DNA of 64,000 bases from an uncultured Actinomycetes bacterium (GTDB lineage: Bacteria > Actinomycetota > Acidimicrobiia > Acidimicrobiales > RAAP-2). Under the pieces are notes generated by a model. The model did not search any database. It saw nothing but the letters and a program-made list of their open reading frames with translations, and was not told the origin of the DNA. Below are positions 56,713 through 64,000 of the stretch, one piece after another (positions within the stretch are counted from its first letter, which is position 1; each line of letters begins with the position of its first letter). Where the stretch lies: NCBI GenBank assembly GCA_903870905.1, contig CAIQEU010000038.1, positions 1-64,000 of the forward strand. Direction: 5' to 3'. Both the position numbers and the translations under genes were made by a program.

Positions 56713-57621
56713 GTGGCACAACGTAAGGGACAACGCAATCGAGGTCGCCGAGGTGGAGATCGCCAGCGCGGTCGTCAGGGCGTGGAAGCCCCCGTTGTCC
56801 TCCCGCCGTCGGCCGAGAACAGCCTCTTCGGCTTCGAGGTGGACCCCAGTGAACTCGCTGCCAATCGCCGAGGTGCGGTGCGTGCCGTCCTTCAGGCTGC
56901 ACTCCCGCCGCTCGTCGTCCTGGTCGTCATCGCTGCCATCATCAACCCCTTCATCGCCGTTGCCGTCGCCCTTCTCGGCGTGGCGGCGGCTTGGTACTTC
57001 CTCTTGGAGCGTCCTGGTGACGGCGGGCTCGGCGCCCTCGTCGGCGGTCGTGTCGTCACGGCGAACGAGGAGCCTCGGCTGGCCAACTTGGTTGACGCGA
57101 TGGTGGCAACCGTTGGCCTGAGCGTGCCCACCCTCGTGGTGCTCGACGATCCCGTCCCGAATGCCTGCGCCTACGGCAGCGGTGATGGGGCGCGAGTGGT
57201 CGTCACTCGAGGACTCCTCGATTCAGTGGACCTGGTCCAACTCGAAGGCGTCATCGCTCATGAACTCGCGCACCTTCGGCGAGGTGACGGCCAACGAGCA
57301 GTGGTCGTCTACCGCTGCGCTCCGTTCACGATCGGCGGATGGAACAGCGACCGGCTGCACCGCTCGCTCGGACTCGGTCGTGAGCTCCGGGCCGACCAAA
57401 TCGGTGCGGCATCGGTGCGCTACCCCATCGGCATTGCCGACGCATTGGAGCGGTGCACGAACGCGCCAGCACCGACCCCTGACTCGACGTTCTCGGCCAA
57501 GTCGTTCAGTCGCACCCGCTGGCTCTGGTTCGACCCCATGGTGCACGATCGCTCCGACGACGCTGCCGTTGGGAACCACGACGCCACGTCGCTGCGTATT
57601 GCCGTGCTCGAGGAGTGGTAG
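56713..57621 (+). CDS. M48-family (HtpX-like) membrane metalloprotease
   Basis: This 302-residue protein has an N-terminal basic, Gln/Gly-rich tail, two or so hydrophobic segments (about 60-100), and an HELAH zinc site (H183, E184, H187) with E224 in GRELRADQ as the third ligand. It resembles the protease domain of HtpX but lacks a long C-terminal extension. It may act in membrane protein quality control. It starts with GTG in a leaderless context and is followed by pdxS. The usual mycobacterial neighbour after pimA is a Nudix hydrolase, so the gene is an addition here. Confidence 0.82.
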   Translation: MAQRKGQRNRGRRGGDRQRGRQGVEAPVVLPPSAENSLFGFEVDPSELAANRRGAVRAVLQAALPPLVVLVVIAAIINPFIAVAVALLGVAAAWYFLLERPGDGGLGALVGGRVVTANEEPRLANLVDAMVATVGLSVPTLVVLDDPVPNACAYGSGDGARVVVTRGLLDSVDLVQLEGVIAHELAHLRRGDGQRAVVVYRCAPFTIGGWNSDRLHRSLGLGRELRADQIGAASVRYPIGIADALERCTNAPAPTPDSTFSAKSFSRTRWLWFDPMVHDRSDDAAVGNHDATSLRIAVLEEW

Positions 57622-57648
57622 GGCGGATAGCCCCCTCGGCTCGGTCGG

Positions 57649-57654
57649 TAGGAT
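57649..57654 (+). promoter_or_regulatory. Leaderless-type -10 element (TAGGAT) for pdxS
   Basis: TAGGAT is followed by GCAGGC (6 bases) and ATG 57661. Confidence 0.65.
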
Positions 57655-57660
57655 GCAGGC

Positions 57661-58551
57661 ATGACTGAGCACACTCGTTCCACTGCCACCTTCACCGTCA
57701 AGCGCGGACTGGCCGACATGCTGCGTGGCGGCGTGATCATGGATGTGGTCAACGCCGAGCAGGCCCGCATCGCAGAAGACGCAGGTGCGGTGTCGGTGAT
57801 GGCGCTCGAGCGCGTTCCCTCCGACATTCGCCGAGATGGTGGCGTTGCGCGGATGAGCGACCCGCAGTTGATCGAAGAGATCCAAGCTGCGGTGTCGATC
57901 CCCGTGATGGCCAAGGCACGTATTGGGCACTTCGCTGAGGCGCAGATCCTGCAGTCCCTCGGGGTGGACTACATCGACGAGTCCGAAGTCCTCACCCCAG
58001 CAGATGAGGCCAACCACATCGACAAGTGGTCCTTTGACGTGCCGTTCGTGTGCGGCGCGACGAACCTCGGTGAGGCGCTCCGCCGCATCGCCGAAGGTGC
58101 TGCCCTCATCCGCTCCAAGGGTGAAGCTGGCACTGGCAACATCGTCGAAGCAGTCCGCCACCTGCGCTCGATCAACGCTGCGATTCGGGAGATCACCCAA
58201 GCAGATGCGTCGGAACTCTTCACCATTGCCAAGAACCACCAGGCCCCGGTGAACCTGATCCAAGAGATCGCCGAGACCGGCAAGTTGCCGGTCCCACTGT
58301 TCTGCGCCGGTGGCATCTCCACACCGGCCGACGCTGCACTCGTGCTCCAACTCGGCGCTGAAGCAGTCTTCGTGGGCTCTGGCATCTTCAAGAGCTCGAA
58401 CCCACAGCTCTTCGCCCGTGCGATCGTCGAGGCGACGACGCACTACCAAGATGCTGCCGTCGTCGCCAAGGTCTCCCGTGGCCTCGGCGCAGCGATGGCC
58501 GGCCTCGAGACGGCTACCCTCGAGAGTCGCTACGCCGAGCGCGGCTGGTAG
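57661..58551 (+). CDS. pdxS: Pyridoxal 5'-phosphate synthase subunit PdxS
   Basis: This 296-residue (beta/alpha)8 protein is full length for PdxS, which makes PLP from ribose 5-phosphate, glyceraldehyde 3-phosphate and ammonia supplied by PdxT. Highly conserved parts are [60 protein letters not shown] and LCLG-like end [20 protein letters not shown]. It has a leaderless promoter, and pdxT follows after 2 bases. Confidence 0.97.
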   Translation: MTEHTRSTATFTVKRGLADMLRGGVIMDVVNAEQARIAEDAGAVSVMALERVPSDIRRDGGVARMSDPQLIEEIQAAVSIPVMAKARIGHFAEAQILQSLGVDYIDESEVLTPADEANHIDKWSFDVPFVCGATNLGEALRRIAEGAALIRSKGEAGTGNIVEAVRHLRSINAAIREITQADASELFTIAKNHQAPVNLIQEIAETGKLPVPLFCAGGISTPADAALVLQLGAEAVFVGSGIFKSSNPQLFARAIVEATTHYQDAAVVAKVSRGLGAAMAGLETATLESRYAERGW

Positions 58552-58553
58552 CG

Positions 58554-59159
58554 GTGGGTGCACCCATTGGGGTGCTCGCCCTCCAAGGCGACGTCCGCGA
58601 GCACCGTCGAAGCCTCGAGCGAATCGGTCGAGAGGTCGTCGAGGTCAAGACGCCAGCAGATCTCCAGAGGGTTGCCGGGATCGTCCTGCCCGGGGGAGAG
58701 TCGACCGCGATCAGCTTGCTGCTCAACTCCAGTGGATTGACCGAGCCCCTCACCAACGCCATCGCTGGCGGCCTTCCGACGTTTGGGACCTGTGCCGGCC
58801 TCGTCCTCCTCGCCCGCTCGATCCTCGACGGGCGCCCCGATCAGGTCCAGCTCAAGGGACTCGACGTCGTCGTGCGGCGCAATGGCTATGGGCGGCAATT
58901 GGCATCGTTCGAGGGCCACGTTGCTGGCCATGGTCCCTTGGATGGCGCAGCACTTCCGGCGGTCTTCATCCGTGCCCCCATCATTGAATCCGTCGGTGCC
59001 GACGTGGAGGTCCTCGGGACGATCGACCACGCTGGCATCGAGACGCCAACCCTCGTGCGCCACGGATCGGTGCTCGCCTCGTCGTTCCATCCGGAGCTGA
59101 CGAGCGACGATCGCATCCACCACCTGTTCTGCGACATGGTCGAAGCCGCCACGAAGTGA
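58554..59159 (+). CDS. pdxT: Pyridoxal 5'-phosphate synthase glutaminase subunit PdxT
   Basis: This 201-residue class I glutaminase starts IGVLALQGDVREHRRSLERI and has the nucleophile in TFGTCAGLVLLA, GGESTAI as the oxyanion region and SFHPELT with the catalytic His and Glu. It releases ammonia for PdxS. The GTG start is 2 bases after the pdxS stop, ensuring matching expression. Confidence 0.95.
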   Translation: MGAPIGVLALQGDVREHRRSLERIGREVVEVKTPADLQRVAGIVLPGGESTAISLLLNSSGLTEPLTNAIAGGLPTFGTCAGLVLLARSILDGRPDQVQLKGLDVVVRRNGYGRQLASFEGHVAGHGPLDGAALPAVFIRAPIIESVGADVEVLGTIDHAGIETPTLVRHGSVLASSFHPELTSDDRIHHLFCDMVEAATK

Positions 59160-59164
59160 CCTTG

Positions 59165-59170
59165 TAGGAT
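59165..59170 (+). promoter_or_regulatory. -10 element (TAGGAT) for yebC
   Basis: TAGGAT lies 27 bases before the ATG of yebC (59198), leaving room for a leader of about 20 bases with AGAGGAA as ribosome binding site. It shows that the same hexamer is used for leadered genes too. Confidence 0.5.
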
Positions 59171-59197
59171 TGCTCCCGGAGAAGACGAGAGGAATCC

Positions 59198-59947
59198 ATG
59201 TCTGGACACTCGAAGTGGGCAACGACTAAGCACAAGAAGGGGGCCAAGGACGCCGCCCGTGCCAAGTCCTTCGCCAAGTTGATTCGCCAGGTTGAAGTGG
59301 CAGCTCGCGAAGGCGGCGGCGACATCAACGCCAACGCCACGCTGCGCACGATGTACGCCAAGGCACGTGACGCGTCGGTTCCACTCGACACCATTGAGCG
59401 TGCCATCAAGCGTGGAACCGGCGAACTCGAAGGCGTTCGCTACGAAGCGATTAGCTACGAGGGCTACGCCCCCGGTGGCGTGGCCGTGATCGTCGAAACC
59501 TTGACCGACAATCGGAACCGCACCTCTGCCGAAGTCCGACACCTGTTCTCGAAGAACGGCGGATCCATGGCCGAGCCTGGAGCGGTGTCATGGCAGTTCG
59601 AGCGTCGTGGTGTGGTCGTCGTTGACCGGACTGCTGACGAAGACTCCCTGATGGAGGCCGTGATGGAGGTCGGCGGTGATGACCTCGCCGATGACGGGAG
59701 CCAATGGACCGTAACCTGCGAGGCAGCGTCCACCCATGCGGTCAAGACCGGGCTCGAAGAAGCGGGGTTCACCGTCACCTCGGCGGAGCCGTCCCTCGTG
59801 CCTACCTCGACCGTCCCGGTTGAGGACGAAGCTGAAGCGACCAAGCTGCTCCGTCTCCTCGATGCGATCGACGATCACGATGACGTGCAGTTCGTCCATG
59901 CCAACGCCGATATTCCTGATGCCATCTTGGAGTCCTACGAGGGCTGA
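59198..59947 (+). CDS. yebC: YebC/PmpR family DNA- or ribosome-associated regulatory protein
   Basis: This 249-residue protein is a full-length YebC: SGHSKWATTKHKKGAKDAAR, FAKLIRQVEVAAREGGGDIN, RTSAEVRHLFSKNGGSMAEP and a C-terminal ligand-like domain. The family was long called a transcriptional regulator, and some members help the ribosome with difficult peptides. It precedes ruvC as in many bacteria, and the two genes are separated by 41 bases holding a ruvC promoter. Confidence 0.95.
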   Translation: MSGHSKWATTKHKKGAKDAARAKSFAKLIRQVEVAAREGGGDINANATLRTMYAKARDASVPLDTIERAIKRGTGELEGVRYEAISYEGYAPGGVAVIVETLTDNRNRTSAEVRHLFSKNGGSMAEPGAVSWQFERRGVVVVDRTADEDSLMEAVMEVGGDDLADDGSQWTVTCEAASTHAVKTGLEEAGFTVTSAEPSLVPTSTVPVEDEAEATKLLRLLDAIDDHDDVQFVHANADIPDAILESYEG

Positions 59948-59975
59948 GTGCCGCGCACCGAAGGGAGTCATGGAG

Positions 59976-59981
59976 TAGGAT
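59976..59981 (+). promoter_or_regulatory. Leaderless-type -10 element (TAGGAT) for ruvC
   Basis: TAGGAT is followed by 7 bases (CGAACAC) and GTG 59989, with no ribosome binding site between them. Confidence 0.6.
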
Positions 59982-59988
59982 CGAACAC

Positions 59989-60501
59989 GTGTTCGCACTT
60001 GGTATCGATCCTGGCTTGACCCGATGTGGGTATGGCGCCGTCGAGCGCAGCGGTCCCGGACAGCCCTTCGTCGCTCGGGCTGCCGGAGTACTCGAAACCA
60101 GCCCATCGGTGGAGCTTCCCCTCCGGCTCGGACAGCTGGCCGTTGAGCTCGCTGCACTGCTCGACGAGCTTCGCCCCGATGTGGTGGTCGTTGAGAAGGT
60201 CTTCTTCCAGACCAACGTGAAGACCGCGATGTCGGTGGCACAGGCCAGCGGCCTGGCGATCGCTGCTGCTGCCCTCCGGGAGATTCCGGTCGTGCAGATG
60301 ACGGCGAACGAGGTGAAGTTGGCGTTGACCGGCTACGGAGCCGCAACGAAGGAGCAGGTGCAGGCGATGGTTGGCCAACGCCTCGGGCTCGACCAACCCT
60401 TGAAACCGGCTGACGTCGCCGATGCGTTGGCACTCGCCATTACGCACCTCGGCACCTCGGTACTGAGCGCAGCGATTGCACGATCGGGGGCGGGTGCATG
60501 A
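59989..60501 (+). CDS. ruvC: Crossover junction endodeoxyribonuclease RuvC
   Basis: This 170-residue nuclease begins FALGIDPGLTRCGYGAV with D7 as the first metal ligand; further acidic residues lie in VVVEKVFFQTN and DVADALALAI. It resolves Holliday junctions. It starts at GTG in a leaderless context, and its stop overlaps ruvA by 4 bases (ATGA). Confidence 0.95.
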   Translation: MFALGIDPGLTRCGYGAVERSGPGQPFVARAAGVLETSPSVELPLRLGQLAVELAALLDELRPDVVVVEKVFFQTNVKTAMSVAQASGLAIAAAALREIPVVQMTANEVKLALTGYGAATKEQVQAMVGQRLGLDQPLKPADVADALALAITHLGTSVLSAAIARSGAGA

Positions 60502-61085
60502 TCGGAGCGCTCCGAGGAACCCTGCTTGAGGTGGAGACCGAGACCGTCATCGTCCTCGACGTCGCTGGTGTGGGCTACCGCGTCACCGTCACCCCCCAGA
60601 CTGCGAGTGATATTGCTGCCGCAGGAGAAGCCGCACTCTCGATTTCGACGCAGGTCCGTGAAGACGCCATCGTGCTCTTCGGTTTCATGAATGCGAACCA
60701 GCGCAGAGCGTTCGATCTGCTGCTCGGTGCGCACGGCGTTGGTCCGAACCTCGCCATGGCGATCCTGTCGCAACTCTCGGTGGAGGCACTCGCCGACGCC
60801 GTCTCCACTGCAGCAGTGACGACGCTCTGCACCGTTCCCGGCGTGGGGAAGAAGACTGCCGAGCGACTCGTCGTTGATCTGCGCGAGAAGTTCAGTGGGT
60901 TCGGTGGACTGCCGACACCTCGCCCGCTCGAGCCCCGATCGGACAGTGCTGAGCTGAGAGACGCCCTCGAGAGTCTTGGATTCACTGCCGCCGAGGTGGC
61001 GCGTGGCATCGAGGACGCCGACCCTGAACTTTCGCTCGACGCGCAGATTCGCTCTGCCCTCAAGCGCATTGCGAGCCGGTCATGA
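60498..61085 (+). CDS. ruvA: Holliday junction branch migration protein RuvA
   Basis: This 195-residue protein has the N-terminal OB domain ([20 protein letters not shown]), two helix-hairpin-helix motifs including [16 protein letters not shown] and [20 protein letters not shown], and a C-terminal domain ([15 protein letters not shown]) that contacts RuvB. It holds the junction while RuvB drives migration. It overlaps ruvC and ruvB by 4 bases each. Confidence 0.96.
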   Translation: MIGALRGTLLEVETETVIVLDVAGVGYRVTVTPQTASDIAAAGEAALSISTQVREDAIVLFGFMNANQRRAFDLLLGAHGVGPNLAMAILSQLSVEALADAVSTAAVTTLCTVPGVGKKTAERLVVDLREKFSGFGGLPTPRPLEPRSDSAELRDALESLGFTAAEVARGIEDADPELSLDAQIRSALKRIASRS

Positions 61086-62131
61086 CCGGCCGCCGGGAAG
61101 TGCTTGGGGCACTCGATGGGGCGTCAACTCGCCCTGTTGCCCCGACGGCGAGCGCTGAGGAGCAGTCTGAGGAGGTCAACCTCCGGCCTCGGACGCTCGA
61201 TGAGTTCGTCGGGCAACGAGAACTACGCGAGCACCTCTCCATCGTCCTCGACGCCGCTCGAGCTCGCCACCAGAGCGTCGACCACCTGCTCTTCGCAGGC
61301 CCTCCAGGACTCGGGAAGACCTCACTCGCAGGGATCGTCGCGGCCGAGATGGGGGTTGGCTTCCGGGTCACCGCCGGACCAGTCCTGCAGCGAGTTGGTG
61401 ATCTCGCCGCCCTGCTCACCGACCTCCAAGACGGCGACGTCTTGTTCATTGATGAGATTCACCGTCTCGCTCGGTCCATTGAAGAGGTGCTCTACCCAGC
61501 AATGGAGGACGGCAAGCTCGACTTGATGGTGGGGAAGGGGCCACAGGCGCGCTCCATTCGTCTGGAGCTCCCGCGCTTCACCCTCGTTGGAGCGACGACC
61601 CGCATCGGCCTCGTGGCTGCGCCGCTTCGAGATCGGTTCGGGTTCGTCGGTCGACTCGACCTCTACGACGACGACGATCTCACCGAGGTGGTGCTCCGCT
61701 CAGCCGGGATCCTCGGTGTGGCGATCGATGCTGCTGGAGCTCGAGAGATCGCCAGTCGCTCCCGAGGAACACCACGCATCGCCAACCGACTGCTCCGTCG
61801 AGTGCGGGACTTCGTCGAGACACGCCGAGATGGCGTGATCTCAGCAGCGGCAGCGAGCGATGGTCTCACCCAGTTCGGTGTCGATGCGATTGGGCTCGAC
61901 AAGGTCGACCGAATGATCCTCGACGTGCTCTGCGTGCGGTTCAACGGAGCACCGGTGGGGCTCACGACGTTGGCCCAGGTCGTCGGTGAAGAGACCGACA
62001 CCATTGAGGAGGCCTACGAACCCTTCTTGCTGCAGCGAGGCCTCCTCCAGCGCACCCCTCGCGGTCGCGTGGCGACCAGAGCGGCGTACCACCACCTCGG
62101 CCTGACGCCACCAGTGGACGCGTTGTTCTAG
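61082..62131 (+). CDS. ruvB: Holliday junction branch migration ATPase RuvB
   Basis: This 349-residue AAA+ motor has the RuvB N-terminal signature [20 protein letters not shown], Walker A (GPPGLGKTS), Walker B (LFIDEIHRL), the sensor region [17 protein letters not shown] and a winged-helix C-terminus ending with [17 protein letters not shown]. It is encoded directly after ruvA with an ATGA overlap. Confidence 0.97.
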   Translation: MTGRREVLGALDGASTRPVAPTASAEEQSEEVNLRPRTLDEFVGQRELREHLSIVLDAARARHQSVDHLLFAGPPGLGKTSLAGIVAAEMGVGFRVTAGPVLQRVGDLAALLTDLQDGDVLFIDEIHRLARSIEEVLYPAMEDGKLDLMVGKGPQARSIRLELPRFTLVGATTRIGLVAAPLRDRFGFVGRLDLYDDDDLTEVVLRSAGILGVAIDAAGAREIASRSRGTPRIANRLLRRVRDFVETRRDGVISAAAASDGLTQFGVDAIGLDKVDRMILDVLCVRFNGAPVGLTTLAQVVGEETDTIEEAYEPFLLQRGLLQRTPRGRVATRAAYHHLGLTPPVDALF

Positions 62132-62150
62132 GCAGGACGCCGCCAACAGT

Positions 62151-62175
62151 GCCGAGGAGTTTCGGGCACCTCGGC
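62151..62175. promoter_or_regulatory. Hairpin between ruvB and the yajC promoter
   Basis: GCCGAGG (62151-62157) pairs with CCTCGGC (62169-62175) around an 11-base loop; an alternative pairing GTGCC (62149-62153) with GGCAC (62165-62169) excludes it. It ends immediately before the TAGGGT -10 element, so it could be a terminator for ruvCAB or an operator for yajC-secD. Confidence 0.45.
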
Positions 62176-62181
62176 TAGGGT
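62176..62181 (+). promoter_or_regulatory. Putative -10 element (TAGGGT) for yajC-secD
   Basis: TAGGGT lies 40 bases before ATG 62222. The leader would contain GAGGAG as ribosome binding site. Confidence 0.45.
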
Positions 62182-62221
62182 TGTCGTGTTCAGGCGGAAT
62201 GTCCTGCCGTGAGGAGCATCA

Positions 62222-62611
62222 ATGCACGCTGTTTTCCACCATCTCCTACTAGTGGCGTCGACGAAGAAGCAAGGCTCGTCCCTCGCTCCACTGATCATGA
62301 TCGCCCTCTTCGGCGTGGTCTGGTACTTCTTCATCCGTCCGCGCCGCAAGGCCATGCGTGATCAGCAACTCCAGGCGAAGACCTTCTCGGTTGGTGACGA
62401 GATCATGACGATTGGTGGCGTGATCGGCGTGGTCGTCGACGTCCAGTCCGACCGCTTCACGATTCGCACCGGTGGTGCCGAGCACGGCACGGAGCTTGTC
62501 TTCACCAAGGCGGCGTTTAAGTCCATGGCCCCGGCGATTCCCGAGGCAACCGTCGCAAGCGACGCTCCCGAAGGCGACGCTGCTGCTGGAGACGTCGAGG
62601 GCGGGCAGTGA
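62222..62611 (+). CDS. yajC: Preprotein translocase subunit YajC
   Basis: This 129-residue protein has one membrane segment (about 19-36, LAPLIMIALFGVVWYFFI) followed by the YajC signature RPRRKAMRDQQLQAKTFSVG and DEIMTIGGVIGVV. It associates with SecDF in protein export. The ATG has GAGGAG upstream, and its stop overlaps secD (GTGA). The acidic C-terminal tail is a common actinobacterial addition. Confidence 0.93.
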   Translation: MHAVFHHLLLVASTKKQGSSLAPLIMIALFGVVWYFFIRPRRKAMRDQQLQAKTFSVGDEIMTIGGVIGVVVDVQSDRFTIRTGGAEHGTELVFTKAAFKSMAPAIPEATVASDAPEGDAAAGDVEGGQ

Positions 62612-64000
62612 AGTCGGAGCGGCGGGCAGGGACCCGCGAACGACGGGGCCTCATCGTCAGCCTCCTCGCCGTGGTGGTCATCTCGGTTGGTACCTTCGCT
62701 GCGACCATGTTCGCAAGCTGGAGTCCGAAGCTGGGTCTCGACCTCGCCGGCGGTCTCTCGGTGGTCTACCAACCAGCCCACGCCATCAACGCTGGCCAGA
62801 TGGCCGAAGAAATCGCCATCTTGACCAATCGAGTGAATGCATCCGGTGTCTCCGGGGCCACCGTGCAGCAGCAAGGGCAGAACATCGCCGTGACGGTTCC
62901 TGGCGCCAAGGATGCCCAAGCGATCCTCCAGACGCTTGGGTCCACCGCACAACTGTTCCTCCGCCCCGTGCTCTGCTACGCACCGCCCCTCAACACTGAC
63001 CCGAAGAAGCAGGTGCCTGCTGGCACCAAGGTGCTGCCGTGTCGGAGCCAGTACGCGGTGACGACGGCGAACGCCCAGACCCCCAACGCCTCGATCGATC
63101 CGCTCTTTGGCTACTACCACTCGACCGAGCCGGCGAACGACGTCCAATCGAGCACGGTCATCCTTCCGGGCATTGGCTCCCAGATCCGCTACGTGCTCGG
63201 ACCGGCACCGCTGACGGGGCGCATCATCGCCAATGCCACCGCCCAGGTCGATCAGACCAATCAGTGGGTGGTGAGCTGCAACCTCACCCCGGTTGGATCG
63301 GCTGGCTGGGACGTCATGGCGCAGCAGAACTTCCACAAGCCCGTCGCCATTGAGCTCGACGGCGTGGTGCAGTCTGCGCCGATCATCCTTCCCGGACAAG
63401 CGACGTTCAGCTCATTCGGTGGGACGCTCCAGATCTCCGGTGGGTTCACCCAGACGCAGGCCACCGCACTGGCAACGGTGTTGACCTACGGTTCGCTTCC
63501 GGTTGCCCTCAACGAACTCCAAGCGCAGACGGTGTCGCCGACGCTCGGTCACTCCTCGCTGGTGGCTGGTCTCGGTGCGGGTATTGCGGGGCTCATCATC
63601 GTGTTGCTCTACGTGATCGCCTACTACCGGGCCCTCGGCCTCGTCATCGTGAGCGGCCTAGCCCTCACGGGTGCGCTGCTGTACGCCATCATCTCTGCGC
63701 TCGGCCACACGTCGCTGGCGCCGAGTTTCACGCTGGCTGGTGTCACCGGTCTGATCGTCTCGATTGGTATCACCGTGGACTCCTACATCGTCTACTTCGA
63801 ACGGTTGAAGGATGAGACGCGTTCTGGGCGGACGGTGCGCACCTCGGTGGACCGTGGGTTCAAGAGCGCGTGGCGCACCGTGCTGGCCGCCGACCTCGTC
63901 TCGCTCATCGCAGCGGTGCTCCTCTACGAACTGGCCCTCGGTGACGTCCGTGGATTCGCCTTCTTCTTGGGTCTGTCGACCTTGCTCGACATCGCGGTGA
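62608..64000 (+). CDS. secD: Protein translocase subunit SecD (3' end outside window)
   Basis: The frame opens at GTG 62608 (overlap GTGA with yajC) and stays open to the window end, so at least 464 codons are present. Features are one N-terminal membrane segment (about 14-36), the family motif KLGLDLAGGLSVVY, a periplasmic P1-type domain (ILTNRVNASGVSGATVQQQG, FHKPVAIELDGVVQSAPII) and the C-terminal membrane region with GITVDSYIVYFERLKDE. It uses the proton gradient to help release exported proteins. The last membrane segments, and probably secF, lie beyond the edge. Confidence 0.94.
   Translation, partial: MKSERRAGTRERRGLIVSLLAVVVISVGTFAATMFASWSPKLGLDLAGGLSVVYQPAHAINAGQMAEEIAILTNRVNASGVSGATVQQQGQNIAVTVPGAKDAQAILQTLGSTAQLFLRPVLCYAPPLNTDPKKQVPAGTKVLPCRSQYAVTTANAQTPNASIDPLFGYYHSTEPANDVQSSTVILPGIGSQIRYVLGPAPLTGRIIANATAQVDQTNQWVVSCNLTPVGSAGWDVMAQQNFHKPVAIELDGVVQSAPIILPGQATFSSFGGTLQISGGFTQTQATALATVLTYGSLPVALNELQAQTVSPTLGHSSLVAGLGAGIAGLIIVLLYVIAYYRALGLVIVSGLALTGALLYAIISALGHTSLAPSFTLAGVTGLIVSIGITVDSYIVYFERLKDETRSGRTVRTSVDRGFKSAWRTVLAADLVSLIAAVLLYELALGDVRGFAFFLGLSTLLDIAV

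Noticed and set aside
1-64000. Mobile elements, attachment sites, CRISPR arrays, tRNA or rRNA genes
   Set aside because: I looked for transposase, integrase and recombinase motifs, direct repeats at gene edges and tRNA-like structures and saw none; gene composition looks even throughout.

Overview
This 64 kb window looks like a high-GC actinobacterial chromosome, most probably a member of the class Acidimicrobiia (the phylum is well supported, the class is an inference). The evidence is gene content and gene order: a mycothiol ligase (MshC type), an F420H2:NADP oxidoreductase, an F420-type luciferase-like oxidoreductase, an InhA-like enoyl reductase, phosphatidylinositol mannoside genes, DUF2017 beside clpS, and the order thrS-HIT-CDP-alcohol transferase-PatA-PimA-pdxS-pdxT-yebC-ruvCAB-yajC-secD, which matches the mycobacterial order closely. 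Genes are packed tightly: no gap exceeds 300 bases, many pairs overlap by ATGA or GTGA, and I saw no tRNA, rRNA, CRISPR array or insertion sequence.

Layout. 1-2439: end of a cysteine synthase gene, rph, rdgB and a secreted amidase. 2512-7489: a lipid or steroid side-chain type operon (two hot-dog dehydratases around a tandem acyl-CoA dehydrogenase, then an F420-type oxidoreductase and an SDR-like epimerase). 7531-12028: a LON-domain protein, a TetR-like regulator, a small SHOCT membrane protein, a short-chain dehydrogenase, glycerate kinase and an FKBP isomerase. 12116-16028: a large FN3-like surface protein and a sulfatase. 16032-19354: an SDR/DinB pair, a Tat-exported Rieske protein and a ferredoxin-P450 operon. 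19383-24569: aminopeptidase P, clpS-DUF2017, a membrane FKBP, a DUF2252 protein and a nitroreductase. 24725-28312: crotonase, dienoyl-CoA-reductase-like SDR and an ABC exporter.

28403-48223 is a Wzx/Wzy-type exopolysaccharide locus: tyrosine phosphatase, DUF4012 protein, polysaccharide co-polymerase/tyrosine kinase, polymerase, flippase, initiating sugar-phosphate transferase and eight glycosyltransferase genes, two of which encode fused double enzymes. The logic would be initiation on undecaprenyl phosphate, stepwise sugar addition, flipping, polymerisation, and control of chain length by kinase and phosphatase. The kinase ends in thirteen Tyr-Gly dipeptides encoded by a hexanucleotide repeat, and the adjacent DUF4012 protein begins with a His/Arg/Lys-rich tail.

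48271-51256: SnoaL-like protein, InhA-like reductase, F420H2:NADP oxidoreductase and mshC. 51284-64000: the conserved housekeeping block from thrS to secD, which runs off the window.

A recurrent pattern is a -10 hexamer of the form NANNNT placed exactly 6 or 7 bases before an ATG or GTG. I found 16 such sites, mostly at operon heads without a Shine-Dalgarno sequence, which points to extensive leaderless transcription.
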